Shown one piece after another: positions 9,601 to 15,961 of a DNA stretch of 64,000 nucleotides. The stretch spans positions 1,146,755-1,210,754 of the forward strand of contig NZ_JAMJWD020000001.1 of NCBI RefSeq assembly GCF_023554255.2, given 5' to 3'. This stretch comes from Phyllobacterium sp. 21LDTY02-6 (lineage in GTDB: Bacteria; Pseudomonadota; Alphaproteobacteria; Rhizobiales; Rhizobiaceae). The translations under genes were made by a program, and so were the position numbers. The notes beneath the pieces were generated by a model. That model saw nothing but the letters and a program-made list of their open reading frames with translations, was not told the DNA's origin and did not search any database. Position 1 is the stretch's first letter; each line of letters starts with the position of its first letter.

Positions 9601-9757
9601 CGGCATAGGCGGTCTTGATGGTGATGACCGTCTCTTCGACCTTTGGATATTCACGAACCGAGAGATTGACGAGCCCCTGCGCACCCAGGAGGATGATCAT
9701 GAGCGCCACGACGGTCGAAAGAACGGGGCGGCGAATGAAAATGTCTGAGAAGTTCAT
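6665..9757 (-). CDS. RND multidrug efflux pump inner-membrane transporter (HAE1 family)
   Basis: 1030-residue proton-driven drug exporter of the AcrB/MexB superfamily. The proton-relay aspartates are in GLVVDDAIVVLENI (TM4) and the partner lysine in LITKHGILMVEFAN (TM10); the N-terminus begins with the family signature FIRRPVLSTVVALMII. Length and two repeated halves each with a large periplasmic domain are normal. Its ATG overlaps the stop of the adaptor gene upstream (ATGA), so the two are coupled. No outer-membrane channel gene is adjacent, so it presumably uses a TolC-type protein encoded elsewhere. Substrates cannot be predicted; Brucella Bep pumps are possible relatives. Confidence 0.95.
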   Translation of the reverse strand: MNFSDIFIRRPVLSTVVALMIILLGAQGLVNLSVREYPKVEETVITIKTAYAGASADLIQGFISSPIAKAVTTTENIDYVTSSSAPSSSTVTVQMKLGADPDAALTEVISKVNQVRGDLPEESDDPVITKGTGQDFATMYLAVQNPNMSSEQITEYLERVIQPRMSTIQGVADAQILGGQVFSMRVWIDPVKLAARGTTATEVLAAINRSNFLSAPGKVKNLYVASPITMKTTLQTPEAFGAMPIKSDGDNIVRLRDVARVELGAVSEDTIVTFNGSSGTFLGIFPTPAANPIDMTAAVRAELPSIQATLPEGMTITMLYDATEQISSSIEEVFKTIGEAVLIVVLVILLFLGSFRSVIIPVVTIPISLVGVCFFLYMLGYSINLLSLLAMVLAIGLVVDDAIVVLENIHRHIEEGLKPIDAALRGMKEITGPIIAMTVTLAAVFAPLGFTGGLTGALFREFAFTLAGSVIISGVAALTVSPMMCALLLRAGNHSRFQRIVDSSFGWLEGAYERRVAGSLNFRFVTLFAVVTLVALTGFLFTKTSSELAPEEDSGALFSLVNGPQYATSAYMKLYADQIDNLTKDLPELKARFNILGLGTTNSAFAIWVFKDWSQRDKSQKELQQELQGMISPVAGVEAFIFAPPTLPGTGGGLPISVVIQSTGPADKVFEVAEEIKKKAQASGQFIVVQNSLSFNAPQVTVTIDRDRASALGVPVSDIGQTLGLLVGEPKVAKFDRDSNSYDIYPQVPQDFRSNPEKLGQYFVKSASGDMVPLSAVIKVTENASPAAIEQFNQLNSATISALPLPGVTTGQGLQTVIDTAQPLMPDGFFMDYSGQSRLEIEQGNTILIAFALAVIVIYLVLAAQFESFRDPFIIMMSVPLSIFGAIVPLNLGLGTLNIYTQVGLITLVGLITKHGILMVEFANQQRELHGINRHDAIVLAAKTRLRPILMTTAAMALGVIPLITATGAGAAARYSIGLVIFSGILVGTIFTLFVVPMFYTFISRKDSKTEATHESSPPAGEPTPAPSHG

Positions 9758-10995
9758 TTTGTGGGGAGCCCCGACTCGGTTGTATTGGCTGGATTGACTT
9801 CGTTGGCGATCTTCACTGCCGAACCGGGATTGAGGCGGTTCTGGCCTGCGGTCACAACGATATCTCCCGGCTTCAGACCCTTGGTGATTTCAACAAGCAG
9901 ACCGGACCGGCGGCCGGGCGTCACGAAGACCTGCGCCAGGACGAGCTTCTCTTCCGCCTTCTCGCCATTGGCGGCGGGTTCCGCCGGCTTTGCCTCTTCC
10001 GCCGGCTTGGCGGCATCGGCTGGCTTCTCGCCCTCGCCGGCAGCGGCCGCGTCGGCCGGCTTTGCATTCTCCGCAGGTGCCGGACGGACGACGAAGACGT
10101 AGTCGCCATAAAGGCTCGAAACGAGCGAGGTCTGCGGCACGGTAAGCACGTTTTCCTCGGTCGGCAATTGTACGCGGACCTGGGCGAACTGGCCCGGGCG
10201 CAGCTTGCCGCTGTCGTTGTCGACCTGGGCACGAACCGAAACCAGGCGCGTCGAAGGATCGATACGCGGCTCGATTGCGGTGATCTGGCCGTCGAACTGC
10301 TCATCATTGTCGGTCAAATTGAGCTTGATCGGCTGATCGACATGGATCGAGGCCAGCATCTGCTCGGGCACGGTGAAATCCACGCGCATCGTTGCTAGAT
10401 CCTGCAGCGAAACGACCACGGTTCCGGGCGAAACATACTGGCCGACCTCGATCCGCGGAATACCGACAGTGCCCTTGAAGGGCGCCTTGATCAGCTTCTG
10501 GTCGAGAACGGCCTGCAGTTTGGCGATCTCGGCCTTCTTGGCGAGCGAGGCGGACTGCGCTTCATCGACATTGGAAATCGCGCCGACGCCGCGCGTGCTG
10601 AGCGTACGGGCACGGGCCAGGGTCTGGTCCGCAAGAACGTCCTGCGCCTTCGCCGCGACGATATCCGCCTTTTCGATCGCATCGTCGAGCTGCAGCAGCG
10701 CGGCGCCCTGCTCGACGATCTGGTTCGCCTTGAACGGGATTTCCTTGACGATGCCGGCAACCTCGACGGCAAGCTCGACGCCCTGAATGGCGCTGACCGT
10801 GCCGATGGCCTCGATATTCGGCGTCCAGACCTCCGGCTTGACCGTATAGGTCGAGACAGGAGCGGCCGGCTGCTGCATGCTGGCGAAGAAATCCGAGATC
10901 GCCTTGTCGCGGAACAGGTTGAAGCCGACAAGCCCCACACCGAGCAATACAACCAGGATTACGATTATAACTGGCAGAATGTAGCGCTTTATCAT
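9754..10995 (-). CDS. RND efflux periplasmic adaptor (membrane fusion protein)
   Basis: 413-residue adaptor with an N-terminal membrane anchor (residues 5-27), a lipoyl/biotinyl-type half motif, a helical hairpin around residues 100-165, a beta-barrel domain and a membrane-proximal domain ending near residue 400. It links the inner-membrane pump to an outer-membrane channel. ATG 10995 is chosen; a TTG nine codons earlier is the only alternative. Unusual is a low-complexity insert of about 45 residues rich in Ala, Pro, Glu and Lys (residues 305-349) between two beta strands where homologues have a short turn. The gene is first in a two-gene operon driven from the region next to tetR. Confidence 0.93.
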   Translation of the reverse strand: MIKRYILPVIIVILVVLLGVGLVGFNLFRDKAISDFFASMQQPAAPVSTYTVKPEVWTPNIEAIGTVSAIQGVELAVEVAGIVKEIPFKANQIVEQGAALLQLDDAIEKADIVAAKAQDVLADQTLARARTLSTRGVGAISNVDEAQSASLAKKAEIAKLQAVLDQKLIKAPFKGTVGIPRIEVGQYVSPGTVVVSLQDLATMRVDFTVPEQMLASIHVDQPIKLNLTDNDEQFDGQITAIEPRIDPSTRLVSVRAQVDNDSGKLRPGQFAQVRVQLPTEENVLTVPQTSLVSSLYGDYVFVVRPAPAENAKPADAAAAGEGEKPADAAKPAEEAKPAEPAANGEKAEEKLVLAQVFVTPGRRSGLLVEITKGLKPGDIVVTAGQNRLNPGSAVKIANEVNPANTTESGLPTK

Positions 10996-11088
10996 GGGAA
11001 ATGCCGCTCCGGAACAAAACAAGGGCCAGCAAATGCTCTGCCAGCCTCAGAATGGATTAGATCACGCGGCTTGATTGCCGTGCGCAAT

Positions 11089-11117
11089 GTACTGTACCGT
11101 CTGGACGGTATTGTCAA
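11089..11117 (-). promoter_or_regulatory. Predicted promoter of the RND operon with a palindromic TetR-type operator in the spacer
   Basis: A perfect 16-base palindrome (TACCGTC-TG-GACGGTA, 11095-11110) lies between the efflux adaptor and the divergent TetR gene. On the minus strand TTGACA (11117 to 11112) stands exactly 17 bases before a weak -10 hexamer (11094 to 11089), so the palindrome fills the spacer. This geometry is typical of direct repression by a TetR-family dimer. The -10 match is poor, so the promoter call is less certain than the palindrome. Confidence 0.6.
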
Positions 11118-11154
11118 TATGGGTTTATATGGACCCGGCACAGAAAGAACAGGA

Positions 11155-11733
11155 ATGAAGGCGGACACCCTGACGACCAAGGACAAGATTTTACAGGCCG
11201 CGGCCGAGATCGCGATGGAGGTCGGCCCGGTCAACCTCTCGCTTGATGCCGTTGCCCGGCGAGCGGGTCTCTCCAAGGGTGGTCTCCTTTACTCCTTCCC
11301 GACGAAAGCCAAGCTGCTCGAGGCTCTCGTCGAAGATCACATGGCCCAATTCGACAAACAACTTAAACACCACGAAGCATTGCGGAACCATGGCAGAAAC
11401 AGCGTGGTTCTCGCCTGTATCGCAGTTTATCGGGCTGAATTTGTCTGTAACGAGGCCGAACCGTCCGGCATATTGGCCGCAATTGCCAATGACCGCACGT
11501 TTCTCGACCCGATCCGCCGCTATACGACGCAGCTTCTGCAGCGAATCCGCGAAAATTCGGACGATCCGACATTGGCGCTGATGGCCTATCTGACGATTGA
11601 AGGCATGCGCTGCCAGAAGCTGTTCGAAATGGATGGCCTCAGCCGCGACGAGCAGATCGCCGCCATCGATCGCCTCAGCCTCCTGTTCGAGCCGGCCGAG
11701 GAGCCCCGGAGCAATCTGCCTGGCGCTGCCTGA
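11155..11733 (+). CDS. TetR/AcrR family transcriptional regulator of the efflux operon
   Basis: 192-residue repressor with the N-terminal helix-turn-helix (SLDAVARRAGLSKGGLLYSF, residues 24-43) and a variable ligand-binding C-terminal domain. ATG 11155 follows AGGA and is preferred over in-frame codons further upstream, which would run through the promoter region. Divergence from the adaptor gene and the intervening palindrome make it the likely local repressor that is released when a pump substrate binds; this is inference from layout. It converges on tgt with only 18 bases between stops. Confidence 0.9.
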   Translation: MKADTLTTKDKILQAAAEIAMEVGPVNLSLDAVARRAGLSKGGLLYSFPTKAKLLEALVEDHMAQFDKQLKHHEALRNHGRNSVVLACIAVYRAEFVCNEAEPSGILAAIANDRTFLDPIRRYTTQLLQRIRENSDDPTLALMAYLTIEGMRCQKLFEMDGLSRDEQIAAIDRLSLLFEPAEEPRSNLPGAA

Positions 11734-11751
11734 TAAGCAATAGCCAGGCGA

Positions 11752-12885
11752 TCAGACTGGCGACAGGTCGCCTTCCAGCCAGGACTGCTGCGTCTCGGCG
11801 GCAAACGCTGCAAAGCGGCGTGCTTCGATAGAGCTGCGAATGCCCTGCATCAATTGCTGATAATATGAAAGATTGTTCCAGGTGAGCAGCATTCCACCCA
11901 GCGCCTCGCCTGATTTCACCAGATGATGCAGATAGGCGCGGCTATAGTCGCGGGCGGCCGGGCAGGTCGATTCCTCGTCCAGCGGACGCGGATCCTCGGC
12001 GTGGCGGGCATTGCGGAGATTGACCTTGCCGCGGCGGGTAAATGCCAGGCCATGACGGCCGGCACGCGTGGGCATCACGCAGTCGAACATATCGATGCCG
12101 CGCGCCACGGATTTCAGAATATCGTCCGGCGTTCCTACGCCCATCAGATAGCGCGGCCGGTCGGCCGGCAATTCGGGACAGGTCGCGTCCAGCATTTCCA
12201 GCATCACATCCTGCGGCTCGCCCACGGCCAGGCCGCCGACGGCATAACCCTTCAGGTTCATTTCGCGCAGCGCCTGGGCGGAGCGGACACGCAGATCGGC
12301 GACATCGCCGCCCTGGACGATACCGAACATGGCCTTGCCCGGCTGGTCGCCGAAGGCGGTCTTGCACCGCTCGGCCCAACGCAGCGAAAGCTCCATCGCC
12401 CGCTGGATATCGTTTGGCGTCGACGGCAGCGCGACACATTCGTCGAGCTGCATCTGGATATCGGAACCGAGGAGCCCCTGAATTTCGATGGAGCGCTCGG
12501 GGCTCATCTCGTAAGGTCGCCCGTCAATATGGGAGCGGAATGTCACGCCCTGTTCGGAGAGCTTCCTGAGCTGCGCCAGCGACATGACCTGGAATCCGCC
12601 GGAATCCGTCAGGATCGGGCCGCTCCAGCGCGAGAATTGGTGCAGGCCGCCGAGCTTTGCCACGCGCTCCGCGCCGGGCCTCAGCATGAGATGGTAGGTA
12701 TTACCCAGGATGATATCGGAACCGAGGTCGCGCACCTGGTCCATATACATGGCCTTTACGGTGGCGGCTGTGCCGACGGGCATGAAGGCGGGGGTACGGA
12801 TCGCCCCGCGCGGCATGGTTATTTCCCCGCGCCGCGCCTTGTCATCTGTCGTGGTGATCTTGAATTCGAATGTTTCGCTGCTCAT
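11752..12885 (-). CDS. tgt: Queuine tRNA-ribosyltransferase (tRNA-guanine transglycosylase) with altered zinc site
   Basis: 377-residue TIM-barrel enzyme that exchanges guanine-34 of Asn, Asp, His and Tyr tRNAs for the queuosine precursor preQ1. The substrate-recognition motif TDSGGFQ (residues 93-99) and the nucleophile region MFDCVMPTR (266-274) are intact. The C-terminal zinc site is not: where classical enzymes have Cys-x-Cys-x-x-Cys and a His, this protein reads Ser306-Thr-Cys308-Pro-Ala-Ala311 and Asn337 in TWNN. Start ATG 12885 overlaps the queA stop as ATGA; an ATG five codons upstream lacks a ribosome site. Confidence 0.95.
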   Translation of the reverse strand: MSSETFEFKITTTDDKARRGEITMPRGAIRTPAFMPVGTAATVKAMYMDQVRDLGSDIILGNTYHLMLRPGAERVAKLGGLHQFSRWSGPILTDSGGFQVMSLAQLRKLSEQGVTFRSHIDGRPYEMSPERSIEIQGLLGSDIQMQLDECVALPSTPNDIQRAMELSLRWAERCKTAFGDQPGKAMFGIVQGGDVADLRVRSAQALREMNLKGYAVGGLAVGEPQDVMLEMLDATCPELPADRPRYLMGVGTPDDILKSVARGIDMFDCVMPTRAGRHGLAFTRRGKVNLRNARHAEDPRPLDEESTCPAARDYSRAYLHHLVKSGEALGGMLLTWNNLSYYQQLMQGIRSSIEARRFAAFAAETQQSWLEGDLSPV

Positions 12886-13961
12886 GATGGTGATCGCCAT
12901 AACAGGCTTGCATCGCCATAGGAATAGAAGCGAAAGCCGTTTTTGATTGCGTGACGATAGGCCGCCTGCATGCGTTCGCGGCCGCTGAAGGCCGAAACCA
13001 GCATGAACAGCGTCGACCGCGGCAAGTGGAAATTCGTCAGCAGCATGTCCACTGCCCGGAAGCAATATCCGGGCGTGATGAAAATGTCGGTCGCCCCGGT
13101 CCAGGGCTGAATGACGCCGCCGGGATCGGTCGCGCTTTCCAGCAGCCGCAACGACGTCGTTCCGACAGCGACGATACGGCCTCCCCGCGCCTTCACATCG
13201 TTGAGCGCTTGCGCCGTCGCCGCATCGACGCTGCCCCACTCCGAGTGCATCTTGTGGTCGGCCGTGTCATCCGCCTTTACCGGCAGGAAGGTGCCGGCGC
13301 CGACATGCAGGGTGACGAAATGCTCTTCGATCCCGCGCGCGGCCAGACCGGCCAGCAGTTCCGGCGTGAAGTGAAGCCCGGCCGTTGGCGCCGCGACGGC
13401 GCCTTCCTCGCTGGCATAGACTGTCTGATAATCTTGCCTGTCGCGCTCGTCATCCGATCGCTTGGAGGCGATATAGGGCGGCAGCGGGATGTGTCCGACA
13501 GCCGCAATGGCCTCGTCCAGCGCAGCGCCGCTGACATCGAAGACGAGCAACGCCTCGCCCGCGTCGCCTTTTTCTTCGACTGTCGCCTGCAGCGATCCCA
13601 GCAGGCACATATTGTTGCCATGGCCGAAATCGATCCGCTCTCCGGCCCTGATGCGTTTGGCGGGCCGCAGAAATGCCTTCCATCGGTCGGGGCCGGTACG
13701 CATATGCAGAGTGGCACTTATCTGCGCCCGTGAACCGTCGCGCTCACGCAACCCTTCAAGCTGAGCTGGTATGACCTTGGTATTATTGAAGACAATCGCG
13801 TCTCCGGGCCGCAGGTGCTCGGCAAGGTTTCTTACAATATCTTCTTCGAACGCAGCTTCGCCGTCCCTGACAAGCAGAAGCCGCGCTGTGTCGCGCGGCT
13901 CTGCGGGTCGAAGGGCGATGTTCTCTTCCGGCAGTTTGAAATCGAAAAGATCAACGCGCAT
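12882..13961 (-). CDS. queA: S-adenosylmethionine:tRNA ribosyltransferase-isomerase QueA
   Basis: 359-residue enzyme that transfers and isomerises the ribosyl part of SAM onto preQ1 in tRNA, forming epoxyqueuosine, the step after Tgt. Family hallmarks are visible: [20 protein letters not shown] at the N-terminus, [20 protein letters not shown] and the C-terminal [13 protein letters not shown]. It is translationally coupled to tgt and separated from the upstream cyclophilin gene by 17 bases, so all are probably one transcription unit. Confidence 0.97.
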   Translation of the reverse strand: MRVDLFDFKLPEENIALRPAEPRDTARLLLVRDGEAAFEEDIVRNLAEHLRPGDAIVFNNTKVIPAQLEGLRERDGSRAQISATLHMRTGPDRWKAFLRPAKRIRAGERIDFGHGNNMCLLGSLQATVEEKGDAGEALLVFDVSGAALDEAIAAVGHIPLPPYIASKRSDDERDRQDYQTVYASEEGAVAAPTAGLHFTPELLAGLAARGIEEHFVTLHVGAGTFLPVKADDTADHKMHSEWGSVDAATAQALNDVKARGGRIVAVGTTSLRLLESATDPGGVIQPWTGATDIFITPGYCFRAVDMLLTNFHLPRSTLFMLVSAFSGRERMQAAYRHAIKNGFRFYSYGDASLLWRSPS

Positions 13962-13978
13962 TGCTGGGTTGGCGAGCC

Positions 13979-14491
13979 CTATTCGGCGGCGTCGGCAGCG
14001 ACGCGCATCGAAACGATGGAATCAGGATCCTGCACCGGCTCGCCGCGCTTGATCTTGTCGACATTGTCCATGCCTTCGATCACCTGGCCCCAGACCGTGT
14101 ACTGGCGGTTCAGAAAGCCGGCATCGTCGAAGCAGATGAAGAACTGCGAATTGGCCGAGTTCGGGTTCTGCGACCGCGCCATGGAGCAGGCGCCGCGTCC
14201 GTGGTTGGCGTTGGAGAATTCGGCCTTCAGGTCGGGAAGGTCCGATCCGCCCATGCCTGCCCGTGCCGGGTTGAACGAGGCTCCACCCTGCTTGCCGAAC
14301 TTCACGTCGCCGGTCTGCGCCATGAAGCCATCGATGACCCTGTGGAATACGACGCCATCATAGGCGCCATCCCGTGCGAGCTCCTTGATCCGCGCAACGT
14401 GACCGGGTGCGAGATCCGGGTAGAGCTCGATGACGACGCTTCCCTTTGTCGTTTCGAGAAGGATCGTGTTTTCGGGGTCCTTGTAAGCCAT
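13979..14491 (-). CDS. ppiB: Cytoplasmic cyclophilin-type peptidyl-prolyl isomerase
   Basis: 170-residue cyclophilin without a signal peptide, so presumably cytoplasmic. Active-site motifs [14 protein letters not shown] and [21 protein letters not shown] are present. It catalyses cis-trans isomerisation of proline peptide bonds during folding. ATG 14491 is preceded by AGGAGA; a TTG three codons earlier overlaps that ribosome site and is rejected. It is a paralogue of the next gene, 24 bases upstream, which is exported. Confidence 0.93.
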   Translation of the reverse strand: MAYKDPENTILLETTKGSVVIELYPDLAPGHVARIKELARDGAYDGVVFHRVIDGFMAQTGDVKFGKQGGASFNPARAGMGGSDLPDLKAEFSNANHGRGACSMARSQNPNSANSQFFICFDDAGFLNRQYTVWGQVIEGMDNVDKIKRGEPVQDPDSIVSMRVAADAAE

Positions 14492-14515
14492 ATCGTGCAA
14501 TCTCCTGTTAGATTA

Positions 14516-15100
14516 TTACTTGGTCGATCCGACGGTGACCTTGATCATCTTGTCGGGGTTTTCGACAGCTCCATTGTTGGCCTCGGAGCCTTTCTTGATC
14601 TTGTCGACATATTCCATGCCGCTCGTCACCTTGCCGACGACCGTATACTGGCCGTTCAGCGAAGGATATTCGGTGAACATGATGAAGAACTGGGAATTGG
14701 CCGAATTCGGATTCTGCGACCGCGCCATGCCGACGACGCCGCGCACGAAAGGCTCATCCGAAAACTCGGCAGGAATGTCCGGCCGGGTCGAGCCACCGGT
14801 GCCGGCCGCGCTCGCATTGAAGCCCTTTTCGGTGTTGCCATATTGAACATCGCCGGTCTGGGCCATGAAGCCGGGAATGACGCGGTGGAAGACCACATTG
14901 TCATAGGCCCCTTCCTTTGCCAGCGCCTTGATCTGTTCCACATGCTTTGGAGCGAGCTTCGGCAGGAGTTCGACCTTCACATCGCCATCCTTGAGCTTGA
15001 TGGTCATGGTGTTGGCGTCGTCCGCCCTGCTCCATCCGGCGGATGCGAGGGAAATGGACGATACGGCAGCAACCAGAAGCGCTGTGCGAATAAAGGACAT
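14516..15100 (-). CDS. Periplasmic cyclophilin-type peptidyl-prolyl isomerase
   Basis: About 194 residues: an N-terminal signal peptide (hydrophobic stretch near residues 5-22, probable cleavage after the SAGWSRA region) followed by a cyclophilin domain with [14 protein letters not shown] and FFIMFTEYPSLNGQYTVVGKV. It should act on envelope proteins. ATG 15100 follows a GGAGAG; the TTG one codon before it is rejected. Tandem arrangement with the cytoplasmic paralogue suggests duplication followed by gain or loss of the signal sequence. Confidence 0.93.
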   Translation of the reverse strand: MSFIRTALLVAAVSSISLASAGWSRADDANTMTIKLKDGDVKVELLPKLAPKHVEQIKALAKEGAYDNVVFHRVIPGFMAQTGDVQYGNTEKGFNASAAGTGGSTRPDIPAEFSDEPFVRGVVGMARSQNPNSANSQFFIMFTEYPSLNGQYTVVGKVTSGMEYVDKIKKGSEANNGAVENPDKMIKVTVGSTK

Positions 15101-15115
15101 CAATGTCTCTCCAAA

Positions 15116-15610
15116 TCAGTGATTGAACTTTGCCTTGAGGGCCTCGGCAACGAGCGGCGGCACAAAATGACTGATATCGCCGCCCATCGCCGCAATCTGT
15201 CGAACCAATGTGGCGGTAATCGTGCGAACCGCGGGATCGGCCGGAAGAAACACCGTCTGCAGCTCCGGCGCCATCTTGCCGTTCATTCCGGCCATCTGCA
15301 TCTCGTAGTCCAGATCCGTGCCATCGCGGAGACCGCGAACGAGAAGCACGGCGCCATGGGCGCGCGCCGCATCGATCACGAGCCCATCGAATGCTATGAC
15401 CTTGATCCGCTTGCCGTCCTCGCCGAAAGAATCGTTCGCCACCCGCTGGATCAGATCGACCCGCTCGTCGAACGAAAACAGTGGCGTCTTGCCGGGATGG
15501 ACGCCGATAGCGACCAGCACCTTGCGCGCAAGCCGCAACGAGCCGTGCAGAACATCCATATGTCCATTGGTTATCGGATCGAATGATCCTGCGTAGATCG
15601 CTGTCGTCAT
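15116..15610 (-). CDS. coaD: Phosphopantetheine adenylyltransferase
   Basis: 164-residue nucleotidyltransferase that adenylates 4'-phosphopantetheine to dephospho-CoA, the fourth step of coenzyme A synthesis. The ATP-binding [13 protein letters not shown] motif (TNGH form of the HxGH signature) is at residues 9-21, and the C-terminal nucleotide loop is [11 protein letters not shown] near residue 127. It begins the minus-strand run coaD, two cyclophilins, queA, tgt, a gene order common in Rhizobiales. Confidence 0.97.
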   Translation of the reverse strand: MTTAIYAGSFDPITNGHMDVLHGSLRLARKVLVAIGVHPGKTPLFSFDERVDLIQRVANDSFGEDGKRIKVIAFDGLVIDAARAHGAVLLVRGLRDGTDLDYEMQMAGMNGKMAPELQTVFLPADPAVRTITATLVRQIAAMGGDISHFVPPLVAEALKAKFNH

Positions 15611-15646
15611 TCGGGCTTAGTAGCCGCTTTGGCCCAAGCTTTCAAT

Positions 15647-15676
15647 GGCCATGGAGGGCCATCGAGGGGCATGGAG
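15647..15676. repeat. Three imperfect 10-base tandem repeats
   Basis: Units GGCCATGGAG, GGCCATCGAG and GGGCATGGAG follow each other directly in the leader region 37 bases before coaD. Each later copy differs at one position from the first. No function is evident. Confidence 0.6.
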
Positions 15677-15809
15677 CGGGGAGCGCCAGATGAACCGGAG
15701 ATGAACGGCGTCGTCAGCTGAAGTTCAAGCGCCAGAAGCTAAATATGAACCAATCGGCGATTTCCGCGTTGCTTATTGGACTGCCGAAAGCAATTCGAAG
15801 GACGGATCA

Positions 15810-15947
15810 ATGGTTATTTTATTGAGCATCGGTATGATGGTTGCGATGATGGTTTCGGCCATCATCATGCTCGTGGAAGAAAACCGGAAGCGGAAAGCCC
15901 AGAATCAGACCTCCCGCTTCGGTATCTACAGACAGATGCCAAACTGA
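15810..15947 (+). CDS. Small predicted single-pass membrane protein (45 residues)
   Basis: Open frame of 45 codons between coaD and gyrA. The first 22 residues form one hydrophobic, methionine-rich segment (MVILLSIGMMVAMMVSAIIM), followed by a charged basic stretch (LVEENRKRKAQ) and a polar tail, a common layout for small membrane peptides with the C-terminus in the cytoplasm. A good ribosome site (GAAGGACGG) precedes ATG 15810. It converges on gyrA with 14 bases between stops. I do not recognise a family; the coding call rests on ribosome site, hydrophobicity and position. Confidence 0.5.
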   Translation: MVILLSIGMMVAMMVSAIIMLVEENRKRKAQNQTSRFGIYRQMPN

Positions 15948-15961
15948 GTTCGGCGCCTGAC

